Below are positions 1 through 6,544 of a stretch of 11,031 nt of DNA, piece by piece. Both the position numbers and the translations under genes were made by a program. Under the pieces are notes generated by a model. That model was not told the origin of the DNA. It was given only the letters and a program-made list of their open reading frames with translations, and searched no databases. The stretch covers positions 1 through 11,031 of the forward strand of contig CANEUJ010000046.1 in the NCBI GenBank assembly GCA_947441745.1. The letters are read 5' to 3'. This DNA comes from Neisseriaceae bacterium (GTDB lineage: Bacteria; Pseudomonadota; Gammaproteobacteria; Burkholderiales; UBA11063). Within the stretch, counting starts at the first letter, position 1. The number at the start of each line of letters is the position of its first letter.

Positions 1-60
1 ATTTTAAAAATCGTGAATACCTCCCTAATCCAAGAGTAAAAAATAAGGTTAGAGTGATAT

Positions 61-91
61 AAAAAAACAAAAACCCATAATTTAGATTATG
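61..91 (-). terminator. Possible weak intrinsic terminator after the membrane-protein gene
   Basis: Read on the minus strand, 12 bases after the stop codon of the gene ending at 103, there is a 6-bp inverted repeat (CATAAT, loop CTAA, ATTATG, positions 91-76). It is followed by GGG and a T-rich run broken by one G (75-61). The position and the T-tract fit a Rho-independent terminator for the leftward glycan operon. The stem is almost all A-T pairs, so it would be weak, and transcription may continue past the window edge. The rest of 1-102 holds no gene that I can support. Confidence 0.45.
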
Positions 92-102
92 ACTTTTAAT
101 GA

Positions 103-747
103 TTAAAACCTAAATAATCTAACTAGACAAATTAGCCAAAGAACTGGATCAAATAAATAATCCCAGAGGTTATGTGAAGATTCACATTTGAAATAGAAAC
201 ATAAAAGAGCTACTAACCAAAGCAATGAATAACGCCTTGCACTAAACCATAAGAATAATTCAATTATGCCTAAAACCAACATAAATAATGGACTTGGAAA
301 ATATCCCATATCATAAATATCAACGCGAATAAAACCAAGATATGAACTATATAAAACACACCCAAGCATAACAACTATAAAAGCAAAACTATAGTTTGGA
401 GCTTTATTATAACGCATAACTGGTGGTTCGAATTCACCAACACTTATTTGATCATTAAATAAATTATTTCGTAACACCAACAGCAATATCAACAATGTGG
501 TTATACTTAAATCTGCAATAACACCCCGAAGTAATTCAACTAGCGTCAAACTTTTGTATATAGGAATAAAAACCACTATTACAAAGGCAACAAATGTAAT
601 AACAAAACGTAAAAACCTCATCTTAGCTTGTATTACAGGTATATCTCTATTATTCCCTCTTAATCCAAACAATACAGACAAAAAAACATTTATCAAAATG
701 CTAATTAACAATCCGCCAGTAACTGTTGTAATTAAGTTATTATTCAT
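103..747 (-). CDS. Small polytopic membrane protein of unknown function
   Basis: I do not recognise a named family. The 214-residue product is very hydrophobic, with about six or seven likely membrane segments (roughly residues 10-28, 45-63, 66-92, 120-139, 151-168, 173-188, 198-212). A hydrophilic loop at about 94-118 contains the acidic, proline-containing stretch GEFEPPV. Near the C-terminus the aromatic/acidic stretch HNLWDYLFDP (192-201) stands just before the last segment and looks like a candidate conserved motif. The ATG at 747 overlaps the end of the BNR-protein gene by 8 bases, with a modest GGTGA ribosome binding site inside that gene. This implies translational coupling, and the two products probably act together in the inner membrane and periplasm. 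Neighbouring sugar genes suggest a role in glycan biology, but this is inferred from context only. Confidence 0.75.
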   Translation of the reverse strand: MNNNLITTVTGGLLISILINVFLSVLFGLRGNNRDIPVIQAKMRFLRFVITFVAFVIVVFIPIYKSLTLVELLRGVIADLSITTLLILLLVLRNNLFNDQISVGEFEPPVMRYNKAPNYSFAFIVVMLGCVLYSSYLGFIRVDIYDMGYFPSPLFMLVLGIIELFLWFSARRYSLLWLVALLCFYFKCESSHNLWDYLFDPVLWLICLVRLFRF

Positions 748-1918
748 TATTTAATTCACCAACTTTCTGTTCAAGCCATGCTTTATTAAACCTTACATGC
801 TTAATATTTTTACGCTTCCAGGTATATACTATATCAACTATATCACCATGTACCTGAATACTAGGATAAGAAAACTCCTTACCAAAAGCATCTTCAAGTA
901 AATACACTTCAGTCCATTTAACTCCATCATTTGAAACAGCTAAAGACAACTTGTCTCGTTTACTAGGATTATGTACCATTAGATATTTATTTTTATCAAC
1001 TTGTGCAACAGCTATTGATGAATCGTAATTAGTTAGATTGGTTGCCTTTGGTTCTGACCAAGTAACTCCGCCATCTTTTGTGACTTCATAGTATAGATGG
1101 GTATCATATTTACGGTGAGTGCGCAAATAAGCATAAGCTTCAAGAGCTGATATAGGAAGAATAGATGGCTGAAGTAATCCAATATCATAATTTAGACGTG
1201 TTTGATTAATAAAATTACCATCTTTATCAAATCTGAGTATTTCTGGATATTTACGTATCAATTCATGATAAACTGGTAAATAAAATCCACCATCACTTAA
1301 AGTAACAGCACTAGTTCGAGCTAAGGTGCTAATATTTAAAATCGGACTTAAAACAAGCCTCTCACTCTTAACCCATGTTTTGCCATTATCATAAGAGATA
1401 TAATGAGTTAATCCACTTCCAGACCAACCACCAACTCCAACTGATACTACAAATATATGAATATTCCCATTAGTGCTTCGATAAACAACTGGATTCCCAA
1501 CTTTTTTAGTAAAGCGACGAGTATCATTCAAAATTTGCGTTGGTGATATTACTTCAGTAACAACACCCCATCTCCCTCCATCATATACTGATTGCCATAT
1601 CTTTACGTCGGAAGCACCTTCACGACTACCAGCAAACCAAAAAGTAATTAGCTTAGCATCTGGTAAAACCTCAAGAGTTGAAGCATGAGCTACAGGCAAT
1701 GATTCTGGAATCAATTCAGAAGTAAATAAAACCTCATCATTGTTGGCATCTTCATCTATTGACTCAGATAATAGATTATAATTTCCAACTTCAGAAAAAG
1801 TTGGACTTTTTGGATGGTGTGCTTTATGTAATATTAAAAATGTAATAGCAATATAAGACACTATAAATAATAAAAATGCTGTTTTAGTAAAACTGCTATT
1901 ATTATTTTTGTAGCGCAT
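740..1918 (-). CDS. Membrane-anchored BNR/Asp-box (sialidase-like) protein
   Basis: The product is a predicted beta-propeller protein facing the periplasm or cell surface. Numbered from the upstream TTG at 1930 (396 residues), an uncleaved hydrophobic anchor lies at 18-34, followed by a BNR_2-like domain from about 75 to 382. Asp-box motifs are visible as SYDNGKTW (179-186), TKDGGVTW (284-291) and the shorter SNDGVKW (333-339), with a degenerate one near 114-121. Other family-like stretches are FAGSREGASD (99-108), ARTSAV (204-209) and the LPVYHE segment (218-223). I see no classical FRIP motif of sialidases, so activity on sialic acid is not supported and the substrate is unknown. I chose the ATG at 1918 (392 residues) because GAG stands 7 bases before it and the TTG has no ribosome binding site. 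The gene overlaps its upstream neighbour by 17 bases and its downstream neighbour by 8, so the three are co-transcribed. Confidence 0.85.
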   Translation of the reverse strand: MRYKNNNSSFTKTAFLLFIVSYIAITFLILHKAHHPKSPTFSEVGNYNLLSESIDEDANNDEVLFTSELIPESLPVAHASTLEVLPDAKLITFWFAGSREGASDVKIWQSVYDGGRWGVVTEVISPTQILNDTRRFTKKVGNPVVYRSTNGNIHIFVVSVGVGGWSGSGLTHYISYDNGKTWVKSERLVLSPILNISTLARTSAVTLSDGGFYLPVYHELIRKYPEILRFDKDGNFINQTRLNYDIGLLQPSILPISALEAYAYLRTHRKYDTHLYYEVTKDGGVTWSEPKATNLTNYDSSIAVAQVDKNKYLMVHNPSKRDKLSLAVSNDGVKWTEVYLLEDAFGKEFSYPSIQVHGDIVDIVYTWKRKNIKHVRFNKAWLEQKVGELNNE

Positions 1919-2906
1919 AAATACGCTCAACTAAACCAATAACATTATACATTTCACCTAAAGCAAATCTTGAAGGCTCTAATACAATTTGACGATAAAG
2001 CTCAGGATGGTATGGTGATGCACCAACTGTTGCTAGAGTTGCAACTTCGCGTTCAAAAACATCTTGTTTAATCTTATTAAATTTAGTAGCATTATCTTCA
2101 CTAAGAAAGTCACTTATAACTATTTCATCAAGCGATTTACCACCAAGTTTGACAAAACCATTATCACTCATAATTGATAAAGTGCATTCTAGGTTTTTGG
2201 GCTCTGCAGCAATTGAAATCTCCATAGAGCCACCATAGCTACCAAAGTCAAATAAAGAATATATAGTGTCATTAACATCAGTTGCCATAAATTTGGTATT
2301 AAAAAAACTAGCACTTATAACTTTTGGAACACCTAAAAGAAACTGTAACGTATCTAAGTAATGTACCCCAAATTCGCGGAGTATACCGCCACCTGTTGCC
2401 ATACTGCCTCTCCAGCCTGTGAAGTAATTTAGAGGGCGTTGCCATCTTTGTACCAATGACACTCCATGAATATTTCCCAAAAGACCCTCTGCTATGGCAC
2501 GCTTAGTGATAATAACTGCAGGATTTAACCTAACTTGTAATACCCCAAAAATATTAACGCCATTTTGCTTAGCTAGTTGTTCAAGTTCTTTTAGCTCACT
2601 TCCCAAAAAAGTAGCAGGTTTTTCTAATATCACGTGCTTTTTATTAGTTAAAGCTTTTATTGCTTGAGAATAATGAAGATTATTGGGGGTTAAAATTATT
2701 ACACAGTTTATACCAGGGTCTATATAAACATCATCTTCTGATGCATAAGCACGTACATTTAGTTCTTTAGTGTATTTATCTTGAAGTTCAATTTTTGGGT
2801 CATATAATCCAATTAACTTATAATATTCAGGATTATTTTGAATTGCTGATAAATGGCGACCAAATATGGCACCACAACCAAGTACTGCAATATTATATTT
2901 TTGCAT
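1902..2906 (-). CDS. Gfo/Idh/MocA oxidoreductase, probably WlbA/WbpB-like UDP-sugar-acid 3-dehydrogenase
   Basis: This 334-residue protein is an NAD(P)-dependent sugar oxidoreductase. The N-terminal Rossmann fold shows VLGCGAIFGRH (8-18) for dinucleotide binding, the ILTPNNLH stretch (71-78), and the family motif EKP (95-97) with the catalytic lysine K96. The C-terminal domain carries WRG (165-167), the glycine-rich stretch TGGGIL (171-176) and GVHYLD (180-185), with H182 and D185 in the expected active-site place. QVRLNP (124-129) and the WRG...GGG...H..D spacing resemble WlbA/WbpB enzymes, which oxidise C3 of UDP-N-acetylglucosaminuronic acid. That substrate would be the product of the 6-dehydrogenase encoded four genes upstream in the same direction. 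The family is broad, so the substrate is an inference. A good AAGGA ribosome binding site precedes the ATG, 32 bases after yhbY. Confidence 0.85.
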   Translation of the reverse strand: MQKYNIAVLGCGAIFGRHLSAIQNNPEYYKLIGLYDPKIELQDKYTKELNVRAYASEDDVYIDPGINCVIILTPNNLHYSQAIKALTNKKHVILEKPATFLGSELKELEQLAKQNGVNIFGVLQVRLNPAVIITKRAIAEGLLGNIHGVSLVQRWQRPLNYFTGWRGSMATGGGILREFGVHYLDTLQFLLGVPKVISASFFNTKFMATDVNDTIYSLFDFGSYGGSMEISIAAEPKNLECTLSIMSDNGFVKLGGKSLDEIVISDFLSEDNATKFNKIKQDVFEREVATLATVGASPYHPELYRQIVLEPSRFALGEMYNVIGLVERIYALQK

Positions 2907-2938
2907 AGCTTATCCTTCAGTTTAATCTAAATAAATAA

Positions 2939-3232
2939 TTACTTATTTGGTATACTAATTTTCTTTTTTTCACTTTGACGATATATTACTAATAATTTCC
3001 CGATATGCTGCACTAATTCACAAGAGGATTTTTGACAAATTTCATCTATCATTTTGATACGAGCATCTCTCTCATCACCAAAAATTCGAATTTTTAGTAG
3101 TTCATGTGCCTTGAGATTTACTTCAATTTCTTTTATAACTGAATTAGTTAATCCTTTATCTCCGATTCTAACTAACGGTTCCAGATCATGAGCTAAGCCC
3201 TTTAAGTACTGTTTTTGTTTTACATTTAACAT
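2939..3232 (-). CDS. yhbY: YhbY, CRM-domain RNA-binding protein of ribosome assembly
   Basis: This 97-residue protein is a single CRM domain. It begins with the typical LNVKQKQYLKGLAHDLEPLV stretch, has the GDKG loop (24-27) that contacts RNA, the acidic-basic segment around residues 52-58 and the C-terminal HIGKLLVIYR strand (76-85). In Escherichia coli, YhbY associates with the precursor of the large ribosomal subunit in the cytoplasm. Its length and motifs are normal for the family. The placement is odd: it sits 15 bases after pgi and 32 bases before a sugar oxidoreductase, in the same direction, instead of near rlmE/ftsH or greA where it is often found. An AAAGG ribosome binding site stands 7 bases before the ATG. 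Confidence 0.93.
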   Translation of the reverse strand: MLNVKQKQYLKGLAHDLEPLVRIGDKGLTNSVIKEIEVNLKAHELLKIRIFGDERDARIKMIDEICQKSSCELVQHIGKLLVIYRQSEKKKISIPNK

Positions 3233-3247
3233 TATATGCCTTTTATA

Positions 3248-4885
3248 TTAATTTTTATTAGCTGTTATACACTCTTTTATGATACTAGCTGTAGAAGTAT
3301 CTGTAGTTGATACTTTTTCTAATAGTATGTCGTTTAATATACCCTTTGCCAATTGCTTACCAAGCTCTACTCCCCACTGGTCAAATGAATCAATATTCCA
3401 GATTATACCTTGAACAAATGTTTTATGTTCATATAAAGCAATTAAATTCCCAAGATAATACGGAGATATTTCAGGTAGCAAGATCATGTTTGTTGGACGA
3501 TTACCATGAAACTCTTTATGCTTGGACAAAAATTCCGCCCTTTCAAGAGATTCACCACTTGCTAATAATTCAGACTTAGCTTGTAGCGAAGTTTTACCAA
3601 CCATAAAAGCTTGTGCCTGAGCAATAGCATTAGATTGTAAAATCTGGTTATGAAGCCTATCACTAAATTTATCAGACAATGCAAAGATTATATCCATCGG
3701 ATAAATACTGGTGCCTTGGTGTAAAAGCTGATAGTATGCATGTTGTCCATTAATTCCACTATCACCCCAAATAACTGGACAGGTTTTATACCCTAGTAAG
3801 TCACCATTTTTATCTACGGATTTGCCATTACTTTCCATCTCAAGTTGTTGTATATATGCTGGAAACCTTGTAAGGCGTGTATTATATGGCGAAATAACTT
3901 GAGTGGTATACTCATAAAAATTAATATACCAAAGGCTAATTAGTGCAAGCATAACTGGCATATTTTGTTTCAAATTAGTGGTTTCTACAAAATGCTTATC
4001 CATATCCCTGGCACCATTAAGCATCTCACTAAAATTATCATAGCCAATATATAGTATTATAGACAAACCAATTGACGACCATAAACTATAACGTCCACCA
4101 ACAAAATCCCAAAATGGGAACATATTATCAGGACTAATCCCAAATGTACTTACTGCCTCAATATTAGTTGAAGAAGCAACAAAATGATATTGTATCGCAC
4201 TTAGGTTATTTGCAGTATTATCCAAAAACCATTTTCTAGCAGTCATAGCATTTGTCATTGTTTCTTGAGTACTAAATGTCTTTGAAGCAATTACAAATAA
4301 AGTGGTTTCTGGATTAAGGGTTGCTAATGTATCTAATATCTGATAACCATCTACACTTGAAATAAAATGAATATTTAGATTGTTTTTACGATATGGTTTT
4401 AGTGCTTGGCACACAAGTACTGGCCCTAAATCAGAACCTCCAATACCAATATTAACTATATCAGTGATTTTTTTACCACTAAAACCAGTATGGCTAGCAT
4501 TATGTATTTTTACACTAAAGTCGTGCATTCTAGACAATACATTTTGTATATCTTCTGCGATATTAACACCATCAACTAATATAGCTTTATCTTTAGATCT
4601 TAGAGCTGTATGAAGTACCGCACGATTTTCAGTATTATTAATTTTTTCACCACTAAACATAGCTTCTATTTGACTTGCCAAGCCAGACTCAGATGCTAGT
4701 TTTGTTAATAGAGATATAGTCACATCATTAATATTATTTTTAGAAAAATCAAATTTTAGAGCATTAGCCTCAAGAGTATACTTTGAAGCTCTATCGCTAT
4801 CATTATTAAACAAATCAAGTAATGTAAACTTACTAATTTGTTTATAATGATCTTTAAGATCATTATATATTTGTGTATTTAGCAT
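3248..4885 (-). CDS. pgi: Glucose-6-phosphate isomerase
   Basis: The enzyme interconverts glucose 6-phosphate and fructose 6-phosphate in the cytoplasm, linking glycolysis and gluconeogenesis to sugar-nucleotide synthesis. The 545-residue length matches the long bacterial form (about 549 in Escherichia coli). Both family signatures are visible: FVGGRYSLWSSIGL (261-274), and the C-terminal one ending DQWGVELGK (502-510). Catalytic residues fall where expected: E351 in MESNGK, H382 in NGQHAY, and K510. The phosphate-binding stretches GIGGSDLGP (147-155) and SKTFSTQET (201-209) are intact. It starts 14 bases after the UDP-sugar dehydrogenase stop, preceded by an unusual run of seven G. Its place beside a UDP-sugar dehydrogenase recalls the ugd-gpi pair of Acinetobacter capsule loci, where it supplies hexose phosphates. 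Confidence 0.97.
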   Translation of the reverse strand: MLNTQIYNDLKDHYKQISKFTLLDLFNNDSDRASKYTLEANALKFDFSKNNINDVTISLLTKLASESGLASQIEAMFSGEKINNTENRAVLHTALRSKDKAILVDGVNIAEDIQNVLSRMHDFSVKIHNASHTGFSGKKITDIVNIGIGGSDLGPVLVCQALKPYRKNNLNIHFISSVDGYQILDTLATLNPETTLFVIASKTFSTQETMTNAMTARKWFLDNTANNLSAIQYHFVASSTNIEAVSTFGISPDNMFPFWDFVGGRYSLWSSIGLSIILYIGYDNFSEMLNGARDMDKHFVETTNLKQNMPVMLALISLWYINFYEYTTQVISPYNTRLTRFPAYIQQLEMESNGKSVDKNGDLLGYKTCPVIWGDSGINGQHAYYQLLHQGTSIYPMDIIFALSDKFSDRLHNQILQSNAIAQAQAFMVGKTSLQAKSELLASGESLERAEFLSKHKEFHGNRPTNMILLPEISPYYLGNLIALYEHKTFVQGIIWNIDSFDQWGVELGKQLAKGILNDILLEKVSTTDTSTASIIKECITANKN

Positions 4886-4894
4886 ATCCCCCCC
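4886..4894 (-). promoter_or_regulatory. pgi ribosome binding site made of a run of seven G
   Basis: On the minus strand the bases just before the pgi ATG read AAGGGGGGGAT, so the Shine-Dalgarno sequence lies inside a homopolymer of seven G (4894-4888), with two bases left before the start codon. It is a striking G run in an AT-rich region. The run lies in the 14-base gap between the stop of the dehydrogenase gene and the pgi start, so its length sets the spacing between the ribosome binding site and the start. Whether the length varies is not visible here. Confidence 0.6.
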
Positions 4895-4899
4895 TTAAA

Positions 4900-6183
4900 C
4901 TATAATCGCCACAAAATAAAACCACGTGCTTTAATATCATCTTTTGGCAAGATTGATTTTACATCAAGAACAACTCCGCCAGGCTTTACATTTTTTAATA
5001 ATTCATCAAGTCCCATTTTTGTATATGCTATATGTGCTACAGCAAGAACTAACAAGTCAACTTTGGGTAAATTCTCCCACGATGTTAAAGTAACACCATA
5101 CTCTTTTTGAGCTTCAAGATTATCAGCCATAGCATCATGAACAGTAACATCTACATTATAATCTTTTAATTCATTTACTATGTCGATTATTTTTGAATTA
5201 CGTAAATCAGGACAATCTTCTTTAAATGTTAACCCTACTACTGTAGCAGCTATATTTTGCATAGAATGACCTGATTGAATAAGTAATTTCACACCTTTAC
5301 GAGCTACAAACCGTCCCATATTATCATTAATTCTACGTCCTGCTTGGATTACTTGTGGAATATACCCCATTAATTCTGCTTTATAAGTAAGATAATATGG
5401 ATCAACTCCAATACAGTGCCCACCAACTAGTCCAGGACGAAACGGTAAGAAATTCCATTTAGTACCTGCGGCTTCTAGTACCTCAATAGTATCAATTCCC
5501 ATACGATCAAATATAAGTGCCAATTCATTCATTAAAGCGATATTTAAATCTCGTTGCGTATTTTCAATTACTTTTGCAGCTTCAGCAACCTTTATACTGG
5601 GAGCTTTATGCACTCCAGCTGTTACAACACTACTATATACCTGAGCTACTGTATCAAGACTTTCTTTATCACTACCTGATACTATTTTAAGAATTGTAGT
5701 AAAAGTTCTTTTTTTATCACCTGGGTTAATTCGTTCAGGTGAATAACCAACTTTAAAATCTTCACCACATTTCAAGCCTGAAATCTTTTCAAGTATCGGC
5801 ACGCAGTATTCCTCGGTAACGCCAGGATATACAGTTGATTCATAAACAACTATATCACCTTTTTTCAGCACTTTACCAATAGTGACAGATACACTTTCAA
5901 GAGGACTCAAATCAGGACGCTTCGCGTCATCAACAGGAGTCGGTACCGCTACTATATGAAAATCAGCTAAACGAAGATCATCGAGGCTATCAGAATACAA
6001 AACATTTGATTTCTGAAGCATCTCACTCGTAACTTCACCAGTACGATCAATGCCACTTTTTAATTCGATAATTCTTGCACTATTGGTATCAAACCCAATA
6101 CATTGCTTTTGCAAGCCAAATGCAATAGCAACAGGCAATCCAACATAACCAAGCCCCACAACAGATACTACACGATTGTGCAT
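4900..6183 (-). CDS. tviB: UDP-N-acetyl-hexosamine 6-dehydrogenase (TviB/WbpO type)
   Basis: This NAD-dependent enzyme oxidises C6 of a UDP-N-acetylhexosamine to the uronic acid, a precursor of acidic surface polysaccharides. From the ATG at 6183 the protein has 427 residues, close to TviB (about 425). It shows the Rossmann motif VGLGYVGLP (9-17), PTPVD (81-85), ESTVYPG (115-121), the K204/N208 pair in AAKVIENTQRD, and the active-site cysteine C257 in GLVGGHCIGVDPYYL. The -GLVGGHCIGVDPYYLTYKA- form and the C-terminal WRL are typical of TviB/WbpO rather than of UDP-glucose dehydrogenase. An in-frame ATG at 6225 is rejected: it lies inside the ihfB terminator hairpin and adds residues foreign to the family, while GGAG stands 5 bases before the ATG at 6183. 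It is the first gene of the leftward sugar operon. GlcNAc versus GalNAc as substrate cannot be decided. Confidence 0.93.
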   Translation of the reverse strand: MHNRVVSVVGLGYVGLPVAIAFGLQKQCIGFDTNSARIIELKSGIDRTGEVTSEMLQKSNVLYSDSLDDLRLADFHIVAVPTPVDDAKRPDLSPLESVSVTIGKVLKKGDIVVYESTVYPGVTEEYCVPILEKISGLKCGEDFKVGYSPERINPGDKKRTFTTILKIVSGSDKESLDTVAQVYSSVVTAGVHKAPSIKVAEAAKVIENTQRDLNIALMNELALIFDRMGIDTIEVLEAAGTKWNFLPFRPGLVGGHCIGVDPYYLTYKAELMGYIPQVIQAGRRINDNMGRFVARKGVKLLIQSGHSMQNIAATVVGLTFKEDCPDLRNSKIIDIVNELKDYNVDVTVHDAMADNLEAQKEYGVTLTSWENLPKVDLLVLAVAHIAYTKMGLDELLKNVKPGGVVLDVKSILPKDDIKARGFILWRL

Positions 6184-6211
6184 AAATACTCCATAATAAC
6201 CTACACCCCAT

Positions 6212-6240
6212 AAAAAACATGCCACACTTAAAGTGTGGCA
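6212..6240 (-). terminator. Intrinsic terminator of the rpsA-ihfB operon
   Basis: Five bases after the ihfB stop codon the minus strand forms a near-perfect hairpin: TGCCACAC, loop TTTAA, GTGTGGCA (6240-6220; the outer arms can be read as 10 bp). After TG come six T (6217-6212). This is a textbook Rho-independent terminator and the clearest one in the window. It separates the ribosomal/IHF operon from the sugar operon, whose first ATG is only 28 bases further. The sugar operon therefore needs read-through or a promoter that overlaps this hairpin. I see no convincing one beyond a TATTAT-like stretch at about 6195-6200. Confidence 0.88.
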
Positions 6241-6245
6241 TTGTT

Positions 6246-6533
6246 CTATTTTACTGAAGCATCAACGCGTTCTTTAAGCTCTTTACCAGCTCTGAAATAG
6301 ACAACATGCCTACCATCAGATTCGATAGAGATCCCATCACGCGGGTTTCTAACAACTCCAGCTGAACGCTCTTTTAGAGAAAAGCAACCAAAGCCACGAA
6401 TCTCAATGCGTTCGCCAGAAGCTATATTATTAACCATGGTTCCAAATAGACTTCGTACTAGCCCATCTATCTCCTTATGATTAACTTTTGGATATAACGC
6501 ACATAACTTGCTTACAATTCCTGAACGATTCAT
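6246..6533 (-). CDS. ihfB: Integration host factor subunit beta
   Basis: This small nucleoid protein pairs with IhfA, binds DNA in the minor groove and bends it sharply, serving in transcription, recombination and replication. From the ATG at 6533 it has 95 residues (94 in Escherichia coli). It shows the HU/IHF core GERIEIRGFGCFSLKER (40-56) and the beta-arm tip RNPRDG (62-67), whose P64 intercalates into DNA. The C-terminal YFRAGKELKERV (79-90) is also typical. An upstream in-frame TTG at 6539 is rejected because the AAGGTG ribosome binding site would sit almost against it, whereas it is well spaced from the ATG. It follows rpsA by 11 bases, the classical rpsA-ihfB order, and ends at a strong terminator. 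Confidence 0.96.
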   Translation of the reverse strand: MNRSGIVSKLCALYPKVNHKEIDGLVRSLFGTMVNNIASGERIEIRGFGCFSLKERSAGVVRNPRDGISIESDGRHVVYFRAGKELKERVDASVK

Positions 6534-6544
6534 AATCAAACACC

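Noticed and set aside
1..30. AGGGAGGT on the minus strand at 26-19, like a strong ribosome binding site for a further leftward gene
   Set aside because: No ATG, GTG or TTG follows within the 18 bases left in the window, so no start can be assigned.
497..754. Plus-strand open frame of 85 codons
   Set aside because: It is antisense to the membrane-protein gene, has no family resemblance and no ribosome binding site; a shadow frame.
2930..2950. AT-only inverted repeat AAATAA/TTATTT at the end of yhbY as a terminator
   Set aside because: The stem has no G-C pair and no T-run follows, and the next gene is only 32 bases away with a good ribosome binding site; likely chance in AT-rich DNA.
6184..6225. 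Upstream ATG at 6225 as the start of the UDP-sugar dehydrogenase
   Set aside because: It lies inside the ihfB terminator hairpin, and the extra 14 residues come before the normal family N-terminus; the ATG at 6183 has a GGAG at the right spacing.
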